A stretch of 64,000 bases of DNA, from contig NC_088303.1 of assembly GCF_032854445.1 (NCBI RefSeq), positions 27,569,265-27,633,264 of the forward strand, written 5' to 3'. A program made the position numbers and the translations under genes. Every line of letters starts with the position of its first letter. Positions within the stretch are counted from its first letter, which is position 1. Below are positions 11,901 to 22,704 of the stretch, one piece after another. Source of the DNA: Liolophura sinensis. Lineage: Eukaryota; Mollusca; Polyplacophora; Chitonida; Chitonidae. Below the pieces are notes generated by a model. The model was not told the DNA's origin and made no database searches. It worked only from the letters and a program-made list of their open reading frames with translations.

Positions 11901-14900
11901 CTCAGATATATAACGTAGTCATAAGGACCCTAACTCTGGTTCAATCAGTTCTTTGTATGTAATTCATATGGAAACCGGATTATGCAGTATAAGAGCGGAG
12001 ACTGTTGTGCCGTGCAGTCTAGAGATACGACATTAGCTCTATTTCATCCCTAAGGCATATTATTTGTTGTACTGTTCGGGTGAAAGCAGGATCTATATGC
12101 TTTCTACAGAACCAAAGTATTAACTTTACTTTCTTCCTGTAGAACGGTTTCTTCCACTTCCCGTCGTCATATAAAATTCTTGAGCACTAATCGAATAAAT
12201 AAATAAATTCATGTGTTTTGTTCCTTGTTTTGAGGCGTCTTGCCGTCTAGATCGTATACAGTATGAACTTAATTCATTCTTACGGTATGTTGTTTGTAGG
12301 CCTATCCCTAGCTCTGGTGAAACCCGGGTTACGTAGTACACGGGTAATCCTGCGTAATGTACTACAGTTTTGACAGCATCATGCAGCAGATAATGTCAAC
12401 ATCCGGAAGAAAAGATTGCTGCGTCATGCTGTGCAGGAACAACGGTTATGCATGTAGCTGCACTGAGTACACTTTATTTTAATTCTAATACGGGAACGTC
12501 CAGGTAATTGATCTTTTATTGCGCTTTTCGCCACAAATTTCAAAGAAGTAATCAAGGATACGGTACGACGTTTGAAGGCAACAAAGTAAAACCTCTACGT
12601 TGTAATACTTCGTAGATAAATACTTTGATGTAAAGAATGTGAGATTTTTACTGTATAAACAGTTAGTAAGAAAAATGTACATGCAATAGAAGTTATCGTC
12701 CAGAAATTACCAATTAGCAAACCCTAAATGGTAGCTTTTTGTGTTTATATTTACTCGTGAAAAACAAATAAGATATTCAAATTTCACTGACTTACAATTA
12801 CTGAGACAGCTGTCTTTTTAGGATGGTGTAATGGTTCACCCAACAAATATGTTTGCATCTACCAGAGAAATCTTGCTTACCTTCTTCATGACAGCATTCT
12901 GTACAGCCATATTTTTGAGACTTGGGTGCATATTGTTTATAGCTTCCTGAAAGTGTGAAGGAAAGTTGATTTTTGAGACATATTTGAAGGTATGGGGGCA
13001 GATGACTAGCTGATTGGTTAATTGATTGATTGGCTGCATGACCGATCGGTTTACAAATCTGAACGAAATTTCCAACAGCGTACCTACTACATTCAGGCCC
13101 TTGCATATGTCAAGCAAAATGCCTGCAGGTATATCTATGGCGAGTTTTCACAATTTATTATGTGATACCTCATGAATAGTCTAACTGTATTCCTTATTCA
13201 CTGACATCTATACAGTCGTATTTTCGACAAAATTCTGGAATATCCAGTATTTCTTTCGGAATAGTATATTACTGGTTCCCTTGTTAACCAGTGGAGTTCT
13301 AAGTTATAATGTACAGGACAAATCTACACTATCCAATTCCTCAACCTTTTCGCACATGAAAGAGCAAACTTTATCTGCACTTTATGCGTATGTTTAATTT
13401 GATTTTGGAGAAAAATCTACATTGGTTGGAGTGGCCGGTGTTAGGGTTTCATAAAAAGTATAATTTTATACTTTTTTTCACAGAATAGGGACATCAGAAT
13501 GTGCTTGAATAAACACCTTGCTAACATGCGATAAAGTTGAGGAAATACACTATATCAAATGTGCAAGGCCGTATGAACTACCTACAGGTGTGGCAGAACA
13601 ATTAACTGAACTCAAAGAGACTTGTCAGGTGCATTGTATAGTGAAGGGCCTTGCTTTCGCATGGGCTCTGCCCAGTTTCTCCACCCATAAAGCTGACAGC
13701 CGTCCTATAACTGCAATATTTTTGAATGCCGAGCAAATTTGTGTAAAAAACATAAACTACAGACCTCGGTGACTTGTTCGGTTATTTCTTGAATACTCTT
13801 GTTCTGTTTTTTGGTATATTTGTCGATTTCTGTCTTTATAATGTGTTCCAACTCATCAACATCTTCCTGCAAAAAAATACAAAAAGTAAACATAATAACC
13901 GGCAAATACTTACGCCACAAGTGTTTGTATCATATCCTAACTATTTATTAGAATCCAACTATGTTAAACCTTGAGAAGTTGAACTAAAGTACATTTTAAT
14001 ACCATTCTCAGCAAGTGTCTATACAAAATCTCTTGTATTACTCAAACGTATAATTGTTTAACCTTGGAATGAGATGGATATACTAGTATGTCTTCATCCA
14101 AATGTTGGCTATATCAATCATTATGCCCTTGAAGATCACAGTTTGTTGTCAGATCAATCAAAGACAACTTGTCATAAAAAATATCTTAGATTGATTTGAT
14201 TGGTTGATTATACATCGCACATCTTCAGTGTCCGCTGAGTCGAGTAGAGCTGAGCAGATCTGAGGCAGCTCGGGCCATCTGAGAAACTTTACATATACAT
14301 ACAATGTACTGTTACACCAATATGAAAGAGAGAAACATTTAAAACCAACACCTTATTTTAAATCTTTTGCTGTAAATATATCCAATGACAGAGCCCGAGT
14401 GACACTGTATATTGCTGTCCACTACTTCTGAAAACCATCACTTCTGCTTTCACATATTAATTACTGTACCTGGTTGTTAATTTTCAGTTCTTCCAACTCT
14501 TTCTTCAAATCAGCAATTTCAATAGCTTTAACAGGGTATTCCTTGTCCTGGAAGAGAATGTTACTAAAGCATATAGGCTTTTGTTAATTGGATTCTAACT
14601 AATGTCACCGAAGGTGTAAATTTAGAGACTTAAACTGTAAAGTAAAGCAGTTGTAAAACAAAAATGAACAGTTAATTCATGTAAACTCAAAGTGACACGT
14701 CTGAAATTTGAAGACCAAATCGCTATGTTAATACACTTTTAAAGTAAGTTTACAATGGGAATTTTAACAAGAAAACATTTCCTTGTACAGCTTTTACAAT
14801 TTTACCTACACTTTAAATTCTTATTTATGATGTTTATTACAGAGCTACAAGATAACAGTCAGAGTCATACTGGAAGAGTTCCAGTATGAGATAACTACCA

Positions 14901-17900
14901 AGTAGAAGTGGAAGAGTTCCAGAACCAGATAACAACCAGATGAAAGAGTTCCATCACAAAATATCAACAGAGTGGAAGAGTTCCAGCATAGGATAACTAT
15001 GCAGTGGAAGAGTTCCAGCATATATAAAAGATAACTAACCAGTCTAAGAGTTCCAACATAGGACAAACTAAACCGTGGAGGAGTTCCAGAATAGGATAAT
15101 TAACTAGCCAATGGAAGAAATGTAGCATGAGATTACTAACCAGCGGAAGAGTTCAAGCATAGCATGACTAAGCAATGGGGGAGTTCCAACATATGATAAC
15201 TAACCAGTGGAAGAGTTCCAGCATGTGATAACTAACCACTGGAAGAGTTCCAGCATGTGATAACTAACCACTGGAAGAGTTCCAGCATATGATAACTAAC
15301 CAGTGGAAGAGTTCCAGCATGTGATAACTAACCACTGGAAGAGTTCCAGCATGTGATAACTAACCACTGGAAGAGTTCCAGCATATGATAACTAACCAGT
15401 GGAAGAGTTCCAGCATATGATAACTAACCAATGGAAGCATTCACCTCACCTTATAACTGGATAACACCTGAAGCGTTTTCATTTTCTCCTGAACTGACTT
15501 ATCTAAGGTTGACACCTCAGACTCAAGAGCTGTTAAAATAAAAGTTAATAGCTATTAATACCGCAACCAGGTGACTACATTGTGAAAACTTTCAAACATG
15601 ATTTCACTGGGTGAACTACTTTGTGAACCAACTTGCCACATCTGATGCAAAATGACCACAGACAAGTTATTTATGCACAAGCCTACATTTACCTGTGATA
15701 AGATTTTCAGATTCTCATCCTGATTGCTGCACTGAGTTTGTACAAATTTTTAGGACTGACACCAAGTACACTAATAAGTCTAGCTGGAACACTATTTTAT
15801 TAGGTATGACAAGTGAGTTTATAAAGTTGTTCTCTCTGTCTGTCAATGGGTTCATTGGTCAGTTGGTATTAACATGTCAAAGTTTTGACATTCTGTCTTT
15901 AATTTTACACGGGTCATTCACTTAACCATCGGCCTTGGTGCATGACAACGTTCACATTTTGTTTTATCACAAATCTACGCTTGTTATTTATATTATGAAA
16001 GGAGCAGGTCATGATAGGAAATGTTGTGGGTCTATTCAGCATTTGTAGATGATCACTTTTATTTTTATCAACATGGTCTGCATATCTGTACGTCACAAAC
16101 GTTTGAAAGCAACTTGGCAAAAGTTGTTGGTTAACAGATTCCTTCATCCATAGAACTGAACATAATCGTATCAGTGAGAAATTCTTGACCATAGTCTTAA
16201 ACAAAAATCCAATAAATCAATTCAATAAATATATAACAGATAAAGATGTCTGAATACCATAAAAGTGATCACAGGTTTGAAATCTGAATGTTTGAGGTTG
16301 CCTTCGCCCATCCTGGTCGTCTAAATATTTGTGATATTTAAATTTCCTACAGTGCTGTTGGAAACAGGGGCCAAGGCATCCGACAACCCCCACCCAAATA
16401 TGCTTGAGGGCCACCTCACACTCCCAACACCTCCCCACCTCCCTCACACATTTTATGTATCTGGGACCTAGGTGGATCAGGTACGCTCTCCTATAATATG
16501 ATGGCCTGCCAACATGTACCATTCTTTCGAGACCACTCCAATACAATCATTCATTTTTAAAAATTATATCTGAAAAAATCAGTTTTGAAAAGCAGAAAAG
16601 TGTTGCACAATACAAGAATCCCTAATATGACGTACACACCTGACAGAGCTTTCTCTAGACTGTGCTGAGTGATTTCAAGGCTCTCTCTGGCCTCCCGTAT
16701 TTCCTTGCTGGCTAAATTGGTCAGGTTAGAGATCCCACTCTGCAAGATTAAGCCGGCTAATTATAATTTAATTTCAGTCTGCACAACCATTTCAGCGTCA
16801 GAGAGGGCAGCTTCGTTTCAATAGTACATGTAGTAGAAAATTTCTGTTTAAATCACTTAAACATTTTTGTGCAATTTGAACAACAAGTCGTACTGAAGGC
16901 TGAAAGATCACAAGAATTAGCATGTGAATAACTGTAAATCACATACAATTTCACACGATTTTTCATCAACTTAGCAGGCTTCAGCTGGGCAATCATGGTT
17001 GGTGAGAATTCCATAATAGGTGATCTACAGTAATCAATAAGTAAATCTTGATTCAAGGTATGAATTACAAATATCTGTAAGTGTACAACAACTGCAAAAT
17101 GAAAAACAATCAAGGTACGGTGTTGCATAATTTACCACAAAAACTTAACTGTCACGGAATGAGAATCGGCCATGATTTACTGCTAGGGTTAATCCTGGAC
17201 TTTTGAGTGAACAATGCAAATGTCAAGAAAGTCACAGAAAATAGTAATAGTACCAGTAAAACCAAAACATCAATGAATATTCAACAAGGCCGGTACACTT
17301 GGTCTACTGTACATGTGAACTTCTGAAAGCACCTTACTTGAGAAGATTGCAGAAAACTTACCCTGAAACTTTCATACTTTCTCAAAAGACCTTTGACAGT
17401 TCCATTTGTAGATTTCTCCCTATCCTGTATTTCCTTTCTTAACTTCATGTTATCAACAAGTCTGATGGTAGGATTAAGGGCATTTGCTCTAATTGTTTCT
17501 GACGAACAAAATAAATCGAAAATAAGACAACTTGGACGCATATATTAATCCTGACTTATTGCCAGTTCCTATCTTCTTACGAAAAATGATGAAATTATTA
17601 ACACATATCAGTTGTCTTCGTTCCACATGTCTGATTAAATCAACCACCACTGCAATCAATATTTTGAAACATTCTGAGAGGACTCTGGGCTGTAGAGAAA
17701 TAATCTGCACAATTTTCAGAAGTTTGCATCTTTAATGACACAAAGAAATCATTTTGGTGTCATTTTCATAATAACTGTATGCAGAAAAAAGTACTTTAGT
17801 GGATGAAAAGGTTGAATATCTTTAGTGGCATTTGTATTCGCTTTCACATTATGTTAATATTGGTCTTACACATAAACTTATCTGCCTTTAATGCTAATTT

Positions 17901-19065
17901 ATATCTATGCTGGGAAAGAAAAAGCTCTCTAGAGCTTTATTGTTGTAAATTTTGTTCTAAACACCACTGTGTCACACACATAGTTTACTGGCGTATAAAA
18001 CCAACCATTCGAAAAGGATACAGAGTTCTTTGTCGCCTGATATACTCTTCCAGTGTCTTTTTTCGGGTGACAATTCTTAACTGGAAAAACAAAACAGAGA
18101 AAGTTTAAATATATGTACAATCATATTGGTCATTTAAAGTTATGTTATGTGTGTATGTATGAATGCTTGGGGTTTTACGGCACACTCAAGACTAATTAAT
18201 ACACAAACTACACAGCCACATATGTATATAGCTTTTGCACATTTCCCTCAAAGCAAAAAATGTAATTACATATATAAAGCTGGCCAGCTAAGGTACTTTG
18301 TAAGCAGTTTGATGATCAGGCCACATATGTTACCCACCTCTAAAATTTTCAACCTCTCTACCATAGCCAGAGCTTGCCTTTCTGCTCTTCCCCTAACCCT
18401 ATCTTCTCGACCCCTGTTTGCAGAGCAAGGCCTCTTAAATCCATGACCATGGCCGACCGTCAGCAAATGTTTATCAACCGCAGCCACTATAAACAGGATG
18501 AAAAAAAAAAGGTCAGGTAAAAGTCTAATAAGCACCATGATTTTGACTGTACAATTACACAACACTAAATTTGGCTACAAAAAAGACTTCATCTCAAAAC
18601 ATTATGGAATTTAATTCAAAAATCTTCAAAATAGATCTGGTTTCGAGTGTGGCAATATGGATTCACATGAAAGAATAAGCCAGAAAGCTGGCATTAATAA
18701 TTATGTTATCCGTTTTTGCATAATTACATGTAATTATATAGAACACGGCACCAATTTATTAATTTCTAACGCTAATTAACACCTATAACCATTAACAAGT
18801 TAATGAGTACAAAAGAGAGCCTGATCGGTATAAGATCCTAAATAATATTAAAATTCATTACTGAACTAAAAAATACAAGTCTTACTGTGTACTTACCAGG
18901 CAACTTTGTGACCTTTGATTTTGGCTTTGGTTTTGTAGTTCTGGTCCATTGATCATAGTCTGAAAAGTCCACATTAAACTGTCCTCCCAAGGTCATTAAC
19001 AGCTCATCCTGACCATACTGATTACGGTCGATTTTTCCTGCCGCACGTCGCCCCCACCCTGCCAT
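8962..19065 (-). CDS. C20orf96: C20orf96-family coiled-coil protein (DUF4618), 11 exons, 368 aa
   Basis: Coding exons on the minus strand: 18897-19065, 18338-18486, 18022-18080, 17362-17461, 16640-16739, 15450-15529, 14470-14547, 13765-13866, 12881-12946, 9899-10041 and 8962-9022. All phases close, giving 368 aa, close to the human protein (about 363 aa). The middle is charged coiled coil. Family landmarks, recalled from human C20orf96, are DNMKLRKEIQDREKSTNG, then LSSYKDKEYPVKAIEIADL, and the C-terminus KCTPDMDVVLDIPVHQWLPI. Start is ATG at 19065 (MAGWGRRAAGKIDRNQYGQD). The molecular role of the family is not established as far as I know; a ciliary or structural role would be inference. Intron 3 (17462-18021) has U12-type signals. 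Intron 6 holds a 32-bp minisatellite. An ATTAAA on the minus strand at 8700-8705 could be the poly(A) signal. The choice of exon 3/4 borders rests on the U12 reading; a weaker GTTTTA donor at 18001 joined to an acceptor at 17499 would also keep frame. Confidence 0.83.
9130..9176 (+). repeat. (GT)n followed by a 22-base G run
   Basis: A GTGTGT stretch passes directly into 22 consecutive G (9155-9176), 60 bases upstream of the C20orf96 last-exon acceptor side, inside its last intron. It could form a G-quadruplex, and its length is uncertain in most assemblies. Confidence 0.95.
9602..9832 (-). mobile_element. Second tRNA-derived SINE type (SINE-2)
   Basis: On the minus strand a tRNA-like head (GCTTCGGTGACCTAATGGTT with CAGGGATCAGACTTG in the B-box position) is followed by a body with CAGTGTCGGTATAATGTATC, GTGTGGTGTCTTCGGCATGA and TGGTGGTAGTATGCATTG. 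Distinct from SINE-1. I recall similar bodies in molluscan sequences. Confidence 0.75.
10042..12880 (-). other. C20orf96 intron 9
   Basis: 2.8-kb intron without a recognised gene, apart from an old SINE-1 fragment at 12130-12210. Confidence 0.7.
12130..12210 (+). mobile_element. SINE-1 3' fragment, old
   Basis: CGTCGTCATATAAAATTCTT and CACTAATCGAATAAATAAAT match the SINE-1 end. In C20orf96 intron 9. Confidence 0.65.
13334..13546 (-). mobile_element. MITE family B copy
   Basis: Ends CAATTCCTCAACCTTTTCGC and ATGCGATAAAGTTGAGGAAA are inverted. Internal CACATGAAAGAGCAAACTTT pairs with the copy at 32351 read in reverse. Confidence 0.75.
13648..13745 (+). mobile_element. SINE-1 middle fragment, old
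   Basis: CATGGGCTCTGCCCAGTTTC and AAGCTGACAGCCGTCCTATA resemble the SINE-1 body. It ends about 20 bases from the C20orf96 exon 8 donor. Confidence 0.65.
14870..15440 (-). repeat. 32-bp minisatellite in C20orf96 intron 6
   Basis: Units of GGAAGAGTTCCAGCATGTGA plus TAACTAACCAGT (plus strand) run from 14870 to within about 20 bases of the exon 6 donor at 15449. The copies nearest the exon are almost identical; those further away are degraded. The core GGAAGAGTTCC is nearly palindromic. Confidence 0.9.
17462..18021 (-). other. U12-type intron (C20orf96 intron 3)
   Basis: The donor read on the minus strand is GTATCCTTTT, a full match to the minor-spliceosome consensus. GCCCTTAATCC at 17471-17480 is a U12-like branch site about 12 nt before the CATCAG acceptor. 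The intron interrupts a codon in phase 2 (CT|A). Using these borders makes the protein continuous (RRQRTLLVDNMKLRKEI). Confidence 0.8.
17636..17817 (+). mobile_element. MITE family A copy
   Basis: About 180-200 bp non-coding element with short inverted ends (TTCAACCTTTT and AAAAGGTTGAA). Internal markers are TTTTGAAACATTCTGAGAGG, GAGAAATAATCTGCACA and ATCATTTTGGTGTCATTTTC. Lies in C20orf96 intron 3. Confidence 0.75.
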
Positions 19066-19856
19066 CCTCGCTCAGACGTTCACTAAGCGGACCTAGGGTC
19101 TGGGGCTGTGTACAAACTGATGTAACAGCAAAACGACCTTCAACCATTCCTGAAGAAATAAGATGACAAAACAGTTTAAATCATTAAGTCATCAGCTCTC
19201 ATTTTTCTCAGGATGTACAAGATGTCTGTTTCATCTTCGTCACTTTCTTATAAGGAGCATCTAAGGTAAGAAAGTCTGTCACAACTTTGCCAAAGGTCAA
19301 TATTTAATCGGGGCACTCCGGTTTCCATAAAACTGACTTCAGACTGTTATGACATGAGTGAAAAGTTCTTGTCTATGTCTAAGCAACAATCAAATACTAA
19401 TTAATAAATAAATTAGGCCTACTTCCTTTGAGCCTTACAACTGCCACAGGCAAGACAGGCAAAAAAGAATTTACAAATGGTCCTTATGTTCAAGCATAAA
19501 CATATCGGTGCATGAAAAACAGCGCTCCGACCTACATACGCTTTTTTTAACTGTTTCATGACAAATCAAACAATATTTAGATCAGCAATCATGTTCCTTA
19601 ATTCTGAGCTTACCGGACTGAAAATTCACGGGCTAAATTTACCTTAACACAGATAGAGAACGCCGATTTGCATGCCCTTGCTCTCTTTCACAAATCGAAC
19701 AGCGCACATGTTGTTTACGCTGTCATAGTAACTCCTCTAACGGGAGAGCTTCGTGAAGGGAGCTAACTCATACTGCACAACCAGCTATCCGCGTTTTACA
19801 TGTAGGCTTTTTTCCTTGTTCCTTTTTTATCCTTTAGTCGTTCTGTGTGCGGAAAT

Positions 19857-20020
19857 TATTTATTTGTTTATTTATTTATTTGATTGGTGTTTTATGCTAT
19901 ACTCAAGAATATTTCACTTATACCACGGCGGCCAGAATAATGGTGGGAGAAAATCAGGCAGAGCCAGGGGGAAACCCATGACCATCCGCAGGTTGCTGAC
20001 AGACCTTCCCGCTCGGAAAT
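19857..20020 (-). mobile_element. SINE-1 copy lacking the tRNA head
   Basis: Tail TTTATTTGATTGGTGTTTTA, then AAGAATATTTCACTTATACC, ending at GACAGACCTTCCCGCTCGG. Confidence 0.9.
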
Positions 20021-20151
20021 TATCTTCCCAGGAAATACCAGTCACATATCTATATACAACTCTATATTTCCTCCCAATGGTCGCATCTGTCAGCTTTATG
20101 TATTCACTGCATTCCTCTTGCAGTAGTCTTTAAAGGCCATCTACTTTGATT

Positions 20152-20306
20152 TATTTATTTATTTGATTGGTGTTTTACGTCGCACTCAAGAATATATCAC
20201 TTATACGACGGCGGCCAGCATTATGGTGGGTGAAAACCGGGCATAGCCCGGGGGAAACCCATGACCATCTGCAGGCTGCTGACAGACCTTCCCACTTACG
20301 GCCGGA
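20152..20306 (-). mobile_element. SINE-1 copy lacking the tRNA head
   Basis: Same orientation and same 5' truncation point (CTTCCCACTTACGGCCGGAG) as its neighbour 130 bp to the left, so the two may come from a duplication. Confidence 0.9.
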
Positions 20307-20436
20307 GCATCTACTTTGAAACCAGGATAACAAAACTGAACTGGTAAAAGGGAAGCTCAGTAATGTAGGCCGATACCAGATTGTAAGAAGCCTATTACCA
20401 CTACACTGTATTGTCTTGGTTTTTTGTAAGTTGGAA

Positions 20437-20520
20437 ATATACATTGTGAAAGAAAGAGGCCTTATTAGCTCGGGATTTGAATCAGCGATGTTAGGGTTTC
20501 CAGTCCATGCTTCCACTAGT
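20437..20520 (-). mobile_element. Second copy of the tRNA-Trp-like SINE head (SINE-3)
   Basis: On the minus strand GGAAGCATGGACTGGAAACC and GATTCAAATCCCGAGCTAAT align with the copy at 60655, sharing TTCAAATCCCGAGCT and a following AGGCC. Confidence 0.65.
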
Positions 20521-21630
20521 GTCTTAAAAGTAAAATTCCCTCTATCCTGTGGGTAGACAACAGTTATCTATCACCCTGTTACAGCAGTTTGGTATCTTTG
20601 TCGTAACTGTTATTCAACATCAATGACTGTTCTTGTGCTGAACGAGTACAACATAAATCCACCTCGTTACCTTTTCAGTACAGAGAGATCAGAGCCCTGC
20701 AGCCATGGTTTCTCCCACAGGCCCATTTTTGGCTTATGCCTTCCACCAGATATTATATTCAGGCCTAAAGTTCTTCCAGAATAGATGTACTAAAGTTTAA
20801 AAAAAGTCTAAAAAACAAAAACCTCTTAGTCAATAACCACCCTGAAGATTTCATCTTTCCATTCTGGTTACTTAAGTGCACACAGGTGTGATTGTTGGGC
20901 ATTTACAATTAAGTTTAACACTTCTCTTTTCCAGCTGAATTACATGACAAATTTAAACATGTAGGCCTACCTCAGTGAGCCACTAGACAGTTAAAATGCC
21001 CCACCCCTTCACGGCTTATAAGCAGAGTCGGCATTTCAGGAGTCTTTGCGAGTTCACACAGGTTTGGACAAGGCAGGGTGGGAGCTTTCACAAACTATTG
21101 CAGCTAACAAGAAATGATTTTACAGTAGCTGCTCAAGATCAGACATGATTGTGGTGAACCAAGAAAATAGCTGAAATTTACTATCATAGCCCAAAAAGGC
21201 CGGGGTCCAGGGGCCGCCTAGGCCCCGGAAGCTAGAAAAATCTGCGGAAAACAGGTAAATTAATCGAAACTGAACAAAGAAAAAGCGGAATTCCGCTAAA
21301 AAGCGGAAAAAAATTATGTCTGCAAGATGCTGTTTGGGCCCCGACAGACCCAGATATGTGAGATGTTTATTATTCAGTCTAGCAAGTACCGTAAAAACTG
21401 ACCCATTCAACTTATATGGCCAGTTTTTTAAGTAAAATTTCTTAAACTTAAATGAGAATTTTTTTTATAACACTGTTATAGGAGCCATTACTGTATTTCA
21501 CCTGTACAAATGCAGAAGCACATAAAGGCCTTAAAATTATATATTTGATGTCAACACTTAAGTTTTTCTGATAAGAAATTAATGGAACTTCACAAAAACT
21601 CTAAATCGCCATATAAAGCAGAAAAACCAA

Positions 21631-21826
21631 TTTTATTTATCCGATTGGTATTTTATGCTGTACTCAAGAATATTTCACTTATACCACGGCGGCCAGCGTT
21701 ATGATGGGAGGAAACCAGACAGAGCCCAGGGGGAACCCACGACCATCCACAGATTGCTGTCTGACCTTCCCACTTACGGCCAGAGAGGAAGCCAGCATGA
21801 GCTGGAGTTGAATTCACAGCGAACCA
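21631..21826 (-). mobile_element. SINE-1 copy, 5' truncated
   Basis: Reaches the B-box (GGAGTTGAATTCACAGCG) but lacks the A-box head. Confidence 0.9.
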
Positions 21827-22567
21827 ATGGAAATCAAGCAAACTGTCACTAAACTAGAGCTGAAATATAATTTTTTGGTCAGTCACTGATTTCATCAACT
21901 AATACTGACTAATAAAAAGTGAAATATTGAAACATCCTTATTTCATTTTAAAAAAAAAAAAATCCTACTGGTACATCTCTAGCTGAAGTTAGGGAGTCTA
22001 CTCTAACAGGCAGAAAACTAGTTCTGCAGTACATGTAACCCAGTCATGTCTGGAAATACACAGCAAAGCTCTACATATTCGATTATTCCCACGAGGCCAG
22101 ATAAAAGAGCAATGCTGGGGGTAGGGAGCAGGATGGTTTCTTCCTACTTCGTCTGCAATAATATTGTGTACGTGCATCTATTCTATAATAGACACACTGC
22201 TTGATTATATATTCTAAGGGAGTTAGTGACCTTGCACCAACCACCCACCCCTCCCACTTCCTCCAAATTTATAATTTGTTTTGTGTGATCTTTCCGTCAT
22301 GGGACACATGGGAAAAGCTTTACAAAGCCCAAGACTTCAACCCTTGGAACAAAAGAAGACAAGAAACAAGACTTGTCTGGTTTACCGGTATTTATTTAGC
22401 AACAATAACAAATCGCTGCCAACAAACATAATGTTGCTTTAAAAATCAAGACAACTTGTACACGAAACGGATAAGTTTACAGCTAGTAAAGCCTTAGTTG
22501 AATGTATTGGCTCAGCTATCAAGAGCTCAGGGCTGTGAGACTAAAAAAGCTGTTTTGACCGAGCAGG

Positions 22568-22573
22568 TTTATT
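22568..22573 (-). promoter_or_regulatory. Candidate poly(A) signal for COX4
   Basis: AATAAA on the minus strand, about 130 bases past the stop codon, a usual 3'UTR length for this gene. Confidence 0.5.
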
Positions 22574-22704
22574 AAGCTGGGAATGACGTTCTCTTCCACT
22601 GAGAAATGCACACGAAAGCACTAGTTTATATAAACATGTACATCCACACTTGTAGAATAAAGACTATTTATATATTTAAGAGAATTGTTCTAAGTGGTCT
22701 ACTT

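Larger units (their letters stand above)
19066..22704. other. Spacer between C20orf96 and COX4
   Basis: Holds three truncated minus-strand SINE-1 copies and one SINE-3 copy. A GC-rich patch at 21190-21345 (GGCCGGGGTCCAGGGGCCGC and AGCGGAATTCCGCT) looks like an old transposon piece of unknown family. No gene recognised. Confidence 0.5.
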
